Source: Isoetes taiwanensis (taxonomy: Eukaryota > Streptophyta > Lycopodiopsida > Isoetales > Isoetaceae). From it: a stretch of DNA of 64,000 nt. The stretch's first letter is position 1, and each line of letters begins with the position of its first letter. The stretch lies in contig JAJEKV010000001.1 in the NCBI GenBank assembly GCA_021234155.1, positions 1,485,927 to 1,549,926 of the forward strand, given 5' to 3'. Shown in pieces: positions 1-11,117 of the stretch. The position numbers and the translations under genes were made by a program. Below the pieces are notes generated by a model. It was not told where the DNA came from. It made no database searches and was given only the letters and a program-made list of their open reading frames with translations.

Positions 1-984
1 TCAAAAAAGTAAAGCTCGACTTTTTCTTGTAGGCCACACTCGTGATCAAATTGACCAGATATTCATCAGATTTTATGTGTGTGATCCACGTGGATGTAAT
101 TTGCATACGTTGAGTAATGTTGTCTATTGTTCATTGCCAAATGCGCTCATAGAAAGGCAGGTCAAAAAATACGTCTTATGTATTGTCTCCATTTTTAAAA
201 GAAAGCTCATTTGTACATTAAGCATTAGCAAGTTCATTACCATTACATTTTATCTAATCTGCAAGATTGAGAAGATAGATCTACATGCATTATTTACACA
301 AAGTCGTTGTCCAACTGGGCTATGATAATCTAAGGGAAAAGAAGCATAAAGCAATTGTTTTGTCTATTCGAGCTATGATAATCCAAGGGAAAGAAGTAGT
401 ATGCTTAGCTTTGGCAACACAGAGGGAAAATTGGACACATTATTGGATATTGTTGGGCTAGAGATAAGACAAAGAAATGATGCGCTTGTACTAAAATATA
501 CCACATGCAAGGTCCGAGAAGGAGGGCATTTTTGATGGGTTATTTCATAATACCACCTCAAATATAGTTAAGGTGGCATGAATCATTAGCAAAATCCATC
601 CAAAGTTATGAGTTGCAAAGAAAAACTGTTCAAAAATTAAAAATTTAACATAATACAAGAATTTTTATCTAACCCACACACCTAAGTCTAATAATTAATC
701 AAACTAAACCAGGGCACAAAAACAAACTCATAAACCACCAAGTGCTTGACATTTCTATCTTTTTATACCAAATAAACTAACCCGCAAATAGAACACCTTA
801 AGTCTAGAAAACTAATCAAACTAAACTAGGATGCAAAAACACAATTCGTGGTGGTTGGACTTCCTAGCTTTTTATGCGAATTTTATTTTGGACGATCTTT
901 GGGTTTCAAAGTTCTGGTAGTATTGTAACCTAGCCTTTTATACCAAAAAAATTAACACACGAATAGTACACCTTAAGTCTAACA
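1..984. other. AT-rich intergenic sequence
   Basis: No gene recognised. Reading frames are short and show no family motif. The stretch is AT-rich with a few repeated phrases, such as two variants of 'acaccttaagtct' near 797 and 969. Confidence 0.6.
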
Positions 985-992
985 AGCTACTA

Positions 993-1100
993 AGAATAGA
1001 ATAGAATAGAATAGTTTTTTTAACGTCCACAGAGACCAATAGGTCATGGGACCATACAACAACATTAAAAGCACAGATTAATATTGTTGCTTAACAGTTG
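993..1100 (-). mobile_element. LINE 3' end remnant with (ATTCT)n tail
   Basis: Read on the minus strand, a short 3' UTR segment containing CCTATTGGTCTCTGTGG runs into a T/A-rich stretch and then into a pentanucleotide microsatellite of ATTCT type (993-1014). The same 3' phrase (ATTGGTCTTnGTGG followed by A/T-rich bases and a different simple repeat) occurs at about 14,106 and 29,464. That recurrence is why I call it the conserved 3' end of a non-LTR retrotransposon. Nothing of the coding part is left here, so this is a heavily 5'-truncated copy. Confidence 0.55.
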
Positions 1101-3130
1101 GCAGTAGCATTATTTTTTCTCAATAATTCCACAATGTAATGTTTGCCTGATGAACATATGGTGGCCTCCAAAAAATGTAGCCAAACTTAACCTTTTTTAA
1201 AATACCATCAAACCATAATTGACATAGAAAAAGATGAACTGAAATATTTAGATACACAATTGCCCCAAGAAAAATAGTATCTCAACTAGTATTGCTAAAT
1301 ACAATCCCAATGGATGTCATCAACCTGCAAGTTCCATTAGAGAAGTATGGACTGCTGATGCTTCATAGTTCGTATAGATTAGTTTAAAATTTTCATTTCC
1401 GTGGATAAATGGACCATGAGCATGAAGAAAGAGCCAATAACATATATGTGATTTGATACTTTCACACAATAACTTGACTCCATTAAACATTTTCATTTAG
1501 TTCCTGCGTAAATGCATCAAACCATACCTTGTTTTTATATTATATAATTGAATTAAATGATGGATATTTGTATATTATGATGATAGAATATGTTAAACAT
1601 GCATAAAAATGTTTACATGTACATGCATGCATGTATATGCATCACATGTTCCATGTGCAATTATGATTTATTCATTGTACAATAATGAATGTGAAATTAA
1701 GGAGAAAAAATTCAAGGGCTTGTCTCTTTCTCCTTCGTAGTTCTAAGCTCCTATCCTTCGGCTGAATCAAATGTTGATGTACATTAGTACCAATTTGTCA
1801 TGTACATGCCTTACTTTCAACTCCTCAATTGCAAAAATGCTTAGGTATGTAGGAAACACAGTTCATTTGTTAGAATAAGCTATAAATCTGACATCATTTG
1901 ATAATTGTGATAACTAGAAATTAATGTCTTAGAATTTAAGCATCCTAAAATTACTCAAGTTTCAAACATGCTTGATCAATGGATATCAGGAATCAACATC
2001 TACAATTAACTTCAGTGAGGAAATGAGGGAACTGAATATCAACTGTAGTATGCTCAATATATTCAAAGCGTTACACCGTTGTATGGCTCCTGCATGAATG
2101 GATCCTGTCAAGCAGCATCAAAAATGGGTAATGCAACATAATTGACTTGGTAGATGATGCCAATAGCTATATAGAAAAGCAATATGCAAGTCACTTGAAA
2201 ATTGTCCATATTCCTACAAAACATTTTCTAGAGTTTACTTTAAACCGAGCTTTTTAACATCCCCTAAAACTGCATCTATAGATGGACATCAGTCATGATA
2301 AATAGACGTTTCCAACCATAATTATCCAAGAACATACCTCAAGGTTGCAAACTTCAATACCCTATCTCTAGAAGTCCATTAATTGATCCACATTCCATAG
2401 CCTACAATTTTTTATTTCTGCAAGAGAATAAGAACCTGCTTAATATCTCTTGGCGGAAACTATTTCTTCTTCTCCAAGTAGGTAATGACTTAACCATCTA
2501 AATCCATAATACTTTATACCCCTGCAGCAGAGGAAAATTCAATCACGTTCCGAGAACATTTGTACATGCTCTAGAGGTTGACTAGTGAAGGCCTCATACA
2601 TTTGATCTATTTTTTGAATTTCATTGACTCTTTAATAGAAAGAATAAACATTATCATGTGTTTATACATCTTCCATCGTATACTATACATGTAACACCCT
2701 GAAATACTTTTAATAAATTTTTAACATGAATGAATTTTGCTAATACTGACCCCACAACCACCTTGTAGTCAATTGATTATAATGCGAGCATTTGGCATGG
2801 AAAAATGCATTCCTTTCTTCTTATCTGCTAGGGTCAATGCGCCTTGACGGGCAGCCATAATAAAGCATATCGTGCTTACTTTTGGTTTTTTACACCATTT
2901 CCTATCATATTGGTGTTACAATTTAAAGAGAGCTCTCAAAAGAAAAGTCTTACACAACATTCGTGACAAGCTAAAATAGCAGTACATTTTGAAGCCTTTA
3001 AGACATGTACTAGAAATGGAGCCCAACATTGCTGGACATAGCTAGGAACTATAAATAATACACTCTGGAGTAAATTGTTAAATTAATTTACGTCTTAAAA
3101 TCACACAATTAAGAGGATTTGGCCACATTT
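1101..3130. other. AT-rich intergenic sequence
   Basis: No gene, RNA or transposon recognised in about 2 kb. Composition is uniformly AT-rich with only short frames. Short direct repeats such as 'catgcatgcatgtatatgcat' style runs near 1620-1640 are present. Confidence 0.6.
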
Positions 3131-3133
3131 TCA

Positions 3134-3355
3134 CTTTTCCTTCCTTATTTCTTTTCCCTTTTTCTTTTCTATGATTCTATTTTTTATTTTTTACTTTTCC
3201 CTTTCCCCTTTTTTCCTTTTCCACTATTCTATTGCTACCATCTTCCTTTTCCCTTTTTTTGTTTTCCCCTTCAATGTTTTTATTTTTTCTAATTTCACAT
3301 TCTCTTTTCTCTTATTTTTGTTTATCTTCTTATCGTCATACGAAGATAAATTCAA
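3134..3355. repeat. T/C-rich low-complexity tract
   Basis: About 220 bp made almost only of T and C on the plus strand, in runs such as TTTTCCCTTT. It precedes the larger tract at 4129-5638 and is separated from it by LINE-like sequence. Frames through it encode only Phe/Ser/Leu/Pro strings and are not genes. Confidence 0.8.
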
Positions 3356-3460
3356 TTGTCAAAGCCAGAGGGAGAAGAAGAGACAAACTGAAAGAAAGCC
3401 ACATCTGGGCATCTCCACTAAGCACAAACCACAATACAATGCTAGATCAGTGAAACCATT

Positions 3461-3960
3461 ATAGCCGGGATTAAAAAACCTCGCCCTTTCGGGTTTTCGA
3501 GGAAAAACCCTGGCCATAATAGCAACACTAATCAGAAAAGGAACTAAAATAGTACAAGCACAGTAACAGCAGGACCAGTCTGAATAAAGTGCAACCCATA
3601 AAGTACATGCTCCTCCGGAAAAGCCAGGTCGCAAATCTTCAGTCGAACTCCAAGACATCATAATACTGCACTCTGCATAAATCGAATAGTCCCAACAAAC
3701 TCCAAGTCAACTAAGGAGTGCTGGAAGAAACTCTGCATATAATCAACTCCAAGCAACTCCAAGGAACAAGAGAGTCTCAGCAAGCTAATGCAGCACAATA
3801 TCCAAGACATTAGGGTCTACCAAATGGCACGAGGGCCAAAACATCACAACATGCACACTGGCACGAGGGCCACAAGTCACACCAACTCCCCTGGCACGAG
3901 GGCCCTCCCATGGAACTCAAGACTACCAGGAACTAGAAAGTGCTAGACCATAGGTTATGG
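3461..3960 (-). mobile_element. LINE-type 3' region remnant
   Basis: Positions 3461-3517 carry a motif that recurs at 14171-14226 (minus) and 39507-39562 (plus). Read in element orientation it is an A/G-rich start, GGGTTTTTCC, a GC hairpin, GGTTTTTT and ATCCCGGC. Here the hairpin arms are CCTCG and CGAGG around CCCTTTCGGG. At 14.2 kb the motif sits between LINE reverse-transcriptase-like coding sequence and a microsatellite tail, so it is probably a LINE 3' UTR signature. The upstream part holds three copies of GGCACGAGGGCC (3826, 3860, 3893). No intact frame is present. Confidence 0.5.
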
Positions 3961-4128
3961 GTGGGGTGGGAGGGTGGGTGGTTGGTCAGTCGGGTAAAGA
4001 GAAAGGGCAAACTAGAAACCGTGGAGACACAGATGCGCTGATGAGAATGGAAAGGCCCGAAAGGGTATAAAAGGAGATGAAAACCTAACTGCCAAGGGGC
4101 AACCTAACTAACTGGCTTCGACAATTAC

Positions 4129-5638
4129 ATATGCCCTTTCCTTTTTCCTCTTTCACCCTTTCTCCAACCCTTTTTCCTTTTTTTTCTTTCTTTTTTATTT
4201 TTCTATTCCCTGCTTTTCCCTTTTTCTATTTTTCTCTTCCTTTTTGTTCCCCTTCCCTCCCATTCCTATTTTACCCTTATTTTTCTTATCTTATCTTATC
4301 TCTTTCCCTTTATTCTCCTCCCCGTTTCTCTTCTTCTTTTCCTTTTACCTTTTTTCCCTTTTCTTTTTCTCCCATCCCCTCTCCTCCCCTCCCTCCGCTT
4401 CGCTTCACTTTCTTTTCCCTTTCCCTTTCCCTTTCCCCTTCCCCTTCTCTTTTCATTTTCCGATGGCCTTTTTCCCTTTCCCCTCTCCTCCTTCCACTTT
4501 TTTCCGTACCATTTTTCCCTCTTCCTCTCCCTCTTTATTTTTCTTTTCTCTTTCTTTTTTCCCCACCTTTTTTTCTTCTCTTTTTTTTAGTGCCCTTTTT
4601 TCCCTTCCCTTTATTTTTGTGTCTTTTTCCCTCCCTTTCCCCCTCCTTTGTTCTTTTCCCTTTCTTTTTTTGTGTACCTTCCCTTTTCTCCTTTCCTCGC
4701 ACTTTCCTTTTTTCTTTTTTTCCCCTTCTCTTTTCTCCTATTTCCTCTTCCAGTTTTCTCTATGCTCTTTTTTCTTCCCTTCCTTGCTTCCCCCTCCCTT
4801 TTTTTTTTTCCCCTTTTCCCTCCCTTTTTCTCTTCCTTTTTTTTTTCATGTCTTTTTTCCCTTTATTTTTTCTCCTTTCCCCACCTTTTTCCTCTTCCAC
4901 TTTTCCAATGCCCTTTTCGCTCCCTCGTCCTCCCCCTTTCTTTTCTCCATATCCCTTTTTCCCACTTTTTTTTCTTCTTCGTTTTTTCAGTGCCCTTTTT
5001 CCCTTCCCTTTATTTTTATTTTTTTTTTCTCTTTCCTCCTCCTTTGTTCTTTTCCCTTTCGTTTTTTCCGTACCTTCCCATTTCCTCTTTCCTCACACTT
5101 TCCTTCTTCCTTTTTTTTCCCTTCTCTTTTCCCCCATTCCCTCTTCTAGTTTTCTTTATGCCCTTTTTCCTTCCCTTTCTCGATCCCCCTATCTTTTTTC
5201 TTTTCCCTTTCGCTTTCCTTTCTCCCCTCCCCTTTTCTCTTTCCCTTTTTCCCTTTCTTTTTTCTCCTTTCCTCACCTTTTTCCTATTTCCTTTCCAAGT
5301 GTCCCTTTCGGCTCCCTCATCCCTCCTCCCCCTTTTTTTTTTTCCCTTTTCCCTTTCCCTTTTCCTTTCATTTTCCCTTTCCCTTTTCCTTTTTCCTTTC
5401 CTTCTCTCGACCCTTTTCCTCATCCCCTTTTTCCCTTTCCTTTTACTCCAGTCCTCACCTTTTCCATCTTCTCCTTTTTATAGTGTCCTTTTTTCCTTTA
5501 TTTTCTCTTTTTTTTTCCTTTCCTTTTTTTCGTGCTCTTTTCCCTTTTCCTTCTTTCCCTTTTACCCGTGCTTTTTTACCTTTCAATTTTCCCTTTTCTC
5601 CTCCCTTTTCCTTTTTTCTTTCCCTTTTCTCTTCAAAG
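4129..5638. repeat. 1.5 kb polypyrimidine (C/T) tract
   Basis: Roughly 1,500 bp in which the plus strand is nearly all C and T, with rare A or G. A long-range repeat is visible: the block beginning AGTGCCCTTTTTTCCCTTCC near 4589 returns near 4988 with the same order of phrases (CCTCCTTTGTTCTTTTCCC, then CTTTCCTC, then CTCTTCCAGTTTTC or CTCTTCTAGTTTTC), a period of about 400 bp. The strand asymmetry makes it a candidate for triplex (H-DNA) formation. Long open frames through it (up to 450 codons) exist only because stop codons need A. Confidence 0.9.
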
Positions 5639-5639
5639 A

Positions 5640-6274
5640 TTAGAGCATGACCAATCGTGGGAAGTCGTGCGATGCAGTCTCGGCCTTCGGATGCAATCAA
5701 ATGATCTCAACCGTCCAAATTAAGGTTTGCTTCATGACATACGCTAAAACTTTATAATATAAGACGTAAAACTTTATATAAAACAATATGGGCTTTACGA
5801 TCCATGGCATCATATATCCCAGGAACGGGATAATAACTTACATTTGTAGACATGCACAGATTTATATTTACGTCAAATATTTCAAGTATATACTAGACAC
5901 AAATATCCCACGTTGAGCAAATCTATATAAAACACAGCAAAGGGAGAAGAGAGAGAGGAGACAAAACCAGATGATTGAGTTCAATTATTCAGGTCATATA
6001 AAATTGTGGCTTGTTCTAACCCTTGATATCATATTAAGTGCATTTTCTCCTTTTATCCACAACAAACCCATTAACTTTGTCCATATTATTGGCTGCTTTA
6101 GATGCCAATTTGCTGAATGATTTCAATATATATGTTTATGATACACCTTGAAATGCACTGGGTCCAACTTTCAGCAGATCTATAAATGTGTAAAATGCCA
6201 TGGCTAGTGCCATTATTAGCAACATTGTGCATTAATGCAATGTCTAATAGAAATCCAGGGCTTCTTGGAAGCTT
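5640..6274. other. Intergenic sequence before the TRIM element
   Basis: No gene recognised. It is AT-rich and includes a short GA-rich stretch (5940-5965). The sequence runs without a break into the target duplication of the TRIM element at 6275. Confidence 0.6.
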
Positions 6275-6279
6275 GCATG
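6275..6279. other. Target site duplication, left (GCATG)
   Basis: GCATG directly precedes the first LTR and is repeated exactly at 6734-6738 directly after the second LTR. A 5 bp duplication is what an LTR-retrotransposon integrase leaves. Confidence 0.85.
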
Positions 6280-6421
6280 TGTAACAGACCCATAGGAAAC
6301 TGTTCGATAGATCTTGGTGTGGCATTTCCTGATACCACCATAAGAGGGTGGGATGGATTTCCCATAGATATCCGTTGGTTTTGACCAGTTGGTTAGGCCG
6401 GGATGGTTAAGGAATGTTACA
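6280..6421 (+). repeat. TRIM left LTR
   Basis: 142 bp, TGTAA...TTACA, aligned by eye to 6589-6733. A primer binding site follows two bases later, which sets the orientation as plus. Confidence 0.88.
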
Positions 6422-6423
6422 TT

Positions 6424-6439
6424 TGGTATCAGAGCAGGC
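6424..6439 (+). promoter_or_regulatory. TRIM primer binding site
   Basis: TGGTATCAGAGCAGGC follows the left LTR by two bases. It is the classic plant site complementary to initiator tRNA-Met, used to prime minus-strand DNA synthesis. Confidence 0.85.
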
Positions 6440-6552
6440 CTTGAGTTCGAGTTCGAGTCTCCATAGGGGCATGCATAACTTGGATACCGTTGGACAGTAC
6501 AGTCTTGACTTGGTCTTGGACACCATGGGATGGTGTGGTCTATGGTCTTGTG

Positions 6553-6570
6553 ATGCTCGAGGACGAGCAT
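6553..6570 (+). other. Short perfect hairpin inside the TRIM
   Basis: ATGCTCG, four-base loop AGGA, then CGAGCAT: a perfect 7 bp stem just upstream of the purine-rich stretch and the right LTR. In a non-coding element this could be a packaging or dimerisation structure; that is inference. Confidence 0.5.
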
Positions 6571-6588
6571 AGTTCTAGTGGAAGAGAT

Positions 6589-6733
6589 TGTAAGGGACCC
6601 ATGGGAGATCACTCTGTAGATCTTATTGTGGCCTTTCCTGATACCACCATAAGAGGGTGGGTTGGATTTCCCATAAATATCCGGATGTTGTAGCCAACAA
6701 TTGGTTAGGTCGGGGTGGTTAAGGAACATTACA
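6589..6733 (+). repeat. TRIM right LTR
   Basis: 145 bp, TGTAA...TTACA, matching the left LTR. It is followed directly by GCATG, the second copy of the target duplication. Confidence 0.88.
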
Positions 6734-6738
6734 GCATG

Positions 6739-8436
6739 CCACGCAAAGTTCCACATGCCCACAGTATCAGATGTAGGAGCTAGCAAGACATGTAAGATGC
6801 ATGCCAAATACTTCTAGATGTAGAACAAGTTATCACAGGTGCTAGAGTGAGATAACAAGTTCCCTTGAAATTGATGATGGGAGCATGCTCTTGATGTGGA
6901 TATGCCATACCAGCATACCATTTCTTATATCAGATGTAGCAAAAAAGGTAAAAACCTGTCACATTCCCTCCTTAGAATGTATTGAAAGTAGGGAAATGTA
7001 CAAAATGCATACTTGAAGTTCACTAAGATAACTACATGGAATGCAACGGCCTGCATTTTGAGAGAATAGACACGGGAATGAAGCTTTAAAACTTTTTGGA
7101 CTTTAAAACTTCCTTGTGCCCCAATATAGGGATGCTTAATTTTTGCAAGTAGAGCCATCTGTACAAACCAAAATGCAGGCATGCTTATTTTAGAACCTAT
7201 AGCATCTCGTGACATCAATTCCATGAGTCAACATGCCACAACGTTGAAAACCATAACTTTGAACAAAACTTAGTTCTTGATGTGCAGAACTCTGACTTCA
7301 TCTCTTTGGTGAGCAAGCCTAATCTTCTTCAGAACATACTTGCAATGGCAACATCAGCATTAATCTCGATCTCGAAGCATCGATGCAGATGCTTAACAAC
7401 ATAAGAATCGAATAGAAGATGAAGCCAGGTATTTGGGCTTTTGTCTTACTTCTTTTTCTCCGCTTTGTGATAAACCAATACGACAAGCCCAAATGCGTCT
7501 CGCCCAACTTGCCATTACCTCATATTGCTCCATTGCAAGCTCCAGTGCCCCAAATTATCAACCTTGGGACTCGTTGTTCACTTCTACATGCATGCATCCA
7601 AGTGAACTGTCTGTACGCACCAGTTTTATAAGGCTTTACAATGGAAGTCCTCTTATGCTAAAAATCTCAGCCCTCATTTAAGCTTCCTGGTCAATTCTGC
7701 ACCTTCTAATTGGTATATAAGTAGCATATTCTATTATGAATCACTCCAGCCCTAGGGTTTGCTATTTGGGCAGCCCTAGGGTTTGCCGAAGTTTTATGCC
7801 AAAATTTATGTTGGTAAATTTTTGGGCTTGAAATTTTATGTGGTACCACTTAAAGCTCTACCGCAATCATGGAATTTGAACCCATGATGGCCCGCCATCT
7901 TGTCGTCTAGACCTCTTGTTTCTTGTGTGGAACCAGTAATTCCATGAACCCCATGGCCCCCCATCTTGCCGACTGGACATCGTGTTTCTTGTGTGAAACT
8001 AGTAGCAGCAACGCCTGCGCTAGGCAGTTATCTAGCACATCTAGCACATATTTAAAGAGTTCCTTCTGGTTTGATCATCATGCAAATTTGTTAAAAAAAA
8101 TAAACCAATTAATGATTATGACTTTTAATAATTTGTTAGAACTTCATGGATTCCACTATAATAGTATTTAATAAAGAGGTGACATATATTTTGTAGATTG
8201 GGTGTCAAGACAGTTGGACCTTGAAGATCACTGTCTGCTTCAGCTGATCAGAATAATCAGGACGAGAAAAATTGCTCAATTTAATACAAGGGAAAAACTC
8301 ATCTTTGTCCTTGTAGAATGACAGATAGTGCAGCATATTGCCAATGAGATATGCTCTTTTGTAACATACATGGAGGACCAAACAGTAGCTGCCTGTTCCC
8401 TGATATCAATATAAATTTGTGCCTTTGCATAAAGAA
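6739..8436. other. Intergenic sequence downstream of the signal peptidase gene
   Basis: No gene recognised. The end nearest 8436 should contain the 3' UTR of the minus-strand peptidase gene. A diverged direct duplication of about 70 bp is visible at 7874-7938 and 7942-8012 (shared phrases CATCTTG, CTTGTTTCTTGTGTG). A short repeat GCCCTAGGGTTTGC occurs twice at 7750-7790. Confidence 0.6.
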
Positions 8437-10049
8437 TCAGTTTGGCCTTAATATAATTTGATGATCTTCTATTTGCTTGCTATCAGTTAACTCGCTTTCC
8501 AAAATTGTGCTCCCAAGACGATTAGGTGGCCAGTACCGCACAATAGATCTCCCAATAATATTTTTGACAGGTAATGGTCCCCTGCACACGTTTGGAAGTG
8601 TTTAAAGGTTATCTGGAGAAAAAGACAATTTGCTTTATCTATTGGAGCTTACCAAATATGTGAATCATAACTATTGTTCCTATTATCTCCCATAACAAAC
8701 ACGTAACCATCAGGAACATGCTGCAAAACCATCCAAAGACACAGATTGCTGCAATGTTTTCTACACTGCTAAAAAGTAAATTGAACCTAACCAATTACTT
8801 ACAACAGGGTTCATGTCATATGCAGGAGCCTCTGCAACGTAATTGTCGGTTTGGACAATTCCATTTACTACTAGTTTTCCATTGTGAACCTTGACATAAC
8901 GCAAAGGACTGTCAAGATTACATATGGCCAACTAGAAAAAGAGGCAGAAGAGAGACTTACCTCCACAATATCACCAGCTTTTGCAACTATTCTCTTGATA
9001 AAAACATCAGCAGCTGTGTAGCCACTCTTCTGTTGCAACCAAAAAAAGCAGCTGCTTGTAGTGTTAGTCCTATCTCAGTTGTCTAGGACATGGTGATTTG
9101 ATACTTGAATATGTTTCATGGTATGTATACTAATAATGCAGAGATGGAAAGGAAGCTTCAACTAAGCATGTGAAGTACAAGGATCTGCACAGCCTTGACC
9201 ATAGCCCCAACATCCACAATGCAATTTATACATATACTAGATGCTTGAGGAAAAAACATATCAGAAGTATGTCTTTTCAGTCACTAACCAGGAAGTTAAT
9301 TATGCACCTGAAGAGCCTCTGGAGCCTTGAAGATAACAATATCATTTACTTTTGGTGTTCTGAAATAATAAGAGACCTGGAAAGACATAAAACAAATCAT
9401 GCGGGTTACTATATGAAGCTGCAGCAAATACTATTACCATCTGAATACAACATACCTTCTCGGCTATAATACGGTCACCAACTTCGAATGTTGGATACAT
9501 AGAAAGAGATGGTATAAATCTAGGTTCTGCAATGAACGATCTAAATAACATAGAGACTGCAAATGCAATAACCACAGTTTTTGCATCATCGGCTGAGAAA
9601 TTTAACCAATCTGGAAGCCAGCTAATGGATTCGGATTTGCTTTTCTTAGAGGCCACTTCGGTTTGGGTTGTCCCAGTATCTTGCATGCCCAACTCTATCT
9701 TATCTTCTTCATCTGCCTCATCCTCCTCTAAATTTTTAATGGGATCCTCAGAAACAGCCTTGCAGACCATAAGAACCCCTTTTTGCTTTTCATGAAATGA
9801 GCTATGGCGAGGCTGCCCATTTAAAACGCTGACGAGACTGAATAATTTCCGTTTCTTATGGCCCTGAACTAAACCTTCGGAAGAAGCTACAACAAAGAGC
9901 TGCAATACATCAACGTTGTAGCAGCAACCTCTGCTACCACTGCCCAATCCTTTTTTTGCATTACGAAGAAGAGAAATTTGAGGAGGAAGGAAATTGGATT
10001 TGGGTACTCGGAGGCAGCAAGAAGCAATTACCTTGGAAGCCATGGCCAT
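8437..10049 (-). CDS. Plastid (thylakoidal) type I signal peptidase
   Basis: A serine/lysine signal peptidase of the thylakoidal processing peptidase (Plsp1/TPP) family, which removes lumen-targeting peptides in chloroplasts. Six exons join in frame to 343 aa: 9456-10049, 9308-9376, 8961-9029, 8803-8889, 8653-8720 and 8437-8581, all with GT-AG introns; the last two share a split Trp codon. Residues 1-150 are a plastid-transit-like and acidic linker region. Residues 157-172 form the membrane anchor. The catalytic serine is S183 in PSLSMYPTF, the general-base lysine is K233 in FIKRIVAK, and the third conserved box is [12 protein letters not shown] (283-294). The order and wording of the boxes match the plant plastid paralogues closely. 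I chose the ATG at 10049; a second ATG lies two codons in. This is the only apparently intact gene in the window. Gene symbol is left empty because the family has several paralogues. Confidence 0.9.
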
Positions 10050-10410
10050 GGAGCTGGTGGGGATCAGAGGAGCGCCATATCCAAGGGGGCCAGCTTAGGC
10101 GAAACCCTATTTCTAGTGTACACGTGAGTAGGATCCGCACATTTATATTTATTTCAGTTTATTATTTTTAGCGAGGAACTCGCTGCCGCTTTTCTTCCCT
10201 CTGCTTTTACAGCAGAATCCGACATTTGGCTTCTCTCGGATTTGATGGGGTCTTGAGTGCAGCTCTGCAAAAAAACATACAACCTAACCTCGAACTGAGC
10301 AAAGGCAATTGATGGAAGGTTCACATGGAAGGTTGAATTAGGAAGCGCAGGATGACAACTTACACTGCTACTTTGTTGTGTGTAGTTTGTTGTGGGCAAC
10401 TCATACTTTT
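10050..10410. other. Interval between the peptidase 5' end and the RING pseudogene
   Basis: It probably contains the 5' UTR and promoter of the minus-strand peptidase gene. No clear TATA box was identified. The last part has two variants of the phrase TTTGTTGTGGGCAAC (10387 and 10422), a local duplication at the start of the RING pseudogene. Confidence 0.45.
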
Positions 10411-11117
10411 GCTATGTGTGGTTTGTTGTGGGCAACATATGGATATTTGGAGGCCATTCTTCGTCAAATTGAAGCTCCAAACTTATAAAGGTGTGATGGA
10501 GCTTTTACAATGTTAGCTTGTAGGATGACAAATTTGTCTTACGTGATCTATGTTTTTGCAGGCCGTGCATTGTCATCCTTTTATTTTATATGCAACAATT
10601 TGTTGTTGCCTGCCTTGCATTATCGCCGTATTAGGCTTCCATGAAGAGCAAGCAAATGGAAGATGTGAAATGGAAGAGGTGCATCTGCTGAGACTATTAG
10701 TGCTTTGCCTACATATAAGTTCAAGGGCAAGGTTATAAAGGAGAACAAAGTGGAGAAAGAAGATAAATCAAATGGCGAAAACAGCAATGATGGTGGCTTT
10801 GTTGCAGCAAGCACTGAAAAAGAAAGAATTATTTCAGACGAAGATGCGTATAATTTCTTCTTAAGTTTAATTATTCAGTAGTGTCCTTATTGCACTTGTT
10901 TACATGACCTCCAATCTATTGCATTTGGCTTGCAAAATATAATAATGAAGTAGAATTATGCGAGCTTTCTTGTACTCATCATTTCCATGTGGAATGTGTG
11001 GATAAATGATTAAAGATTAATGCATCATATCCTCTCTGCAAGCATGATATTGGTGGATCAACTGAAAGGAATATGGCTGGAACTGATATGGCAAAAGACC
11101 AAAGAAGTGAATGTTGA
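10411..11117 (+). pseudogene. Decayed RING-H2 E3 ubiquitin-ligase gene (membrane type)
   Basis: Blocks read in the order of the plant multi-span RING-H2 proteins of the Arabidopsis At1g12760/At1g63170 type. First a membrane segment with VWFVVGNIWIFGGHSSS (10411-10487), then after an intron-like gap ending TTTTTGCAG a second segment with ATICCCLPCIIAVLGF (10561 on). Then comes ETISALPTYKFKGK and VAASTEKERIISDEDA (to about 10845), and after a second gap the RING region with HHFHVECVDK and LKINASYPLCKHDIGG (10914-11117). It is broken: a frameshift near 10474, an insertion near 10665, a stop (TGA 11007-11009) where the conserved Trp should be, and two RING cysteines replaced (by Tyr and Trp). Intron positions remain, so it is a decayed gene copy and not a processed retrocopy. 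The N-terminal half is absent. Confidence 0.75.

Larger units (their letters stand above)
6280..6733 (+). mobile_element. Complete TRIM (terminal-repeat retrotransposon in miniature)
   Basis: A non-coding LTR retrotransposon of 454 bp. The left LTR (6280-6421, 142 bp) and right LTR (6589-6733, 145 bp) both start TGTAA and end TTACA. They share long stretches, for example CCTGATACCACCATAAGAGG, and differ by scattered substitutions, so the insertion is not recent. The 167 bp interior starts with a primer site TGGTATCAGAGCAGGC (6424-6439), complementary to the 3' end of initiator tRNA-Met as in many plant LTR elements. It ends with a purine-rich stretch before the right LTR. There is no coding capacity, so any movement would have needed proteins from a larger element. 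A 5 bp target duplication confirms both ends. Confidence 0.9.

Noticed and set aside
4131-5483. Open frame of 450 codons in the pyrimidine tract, and its overlapping frames on both strands
   Set aside because: Only Phe, Ser, Pro and Leu (or Lys, Arg, Glu, Gly on the other strand); open because stop codons cannot form in pure C/T sequence.
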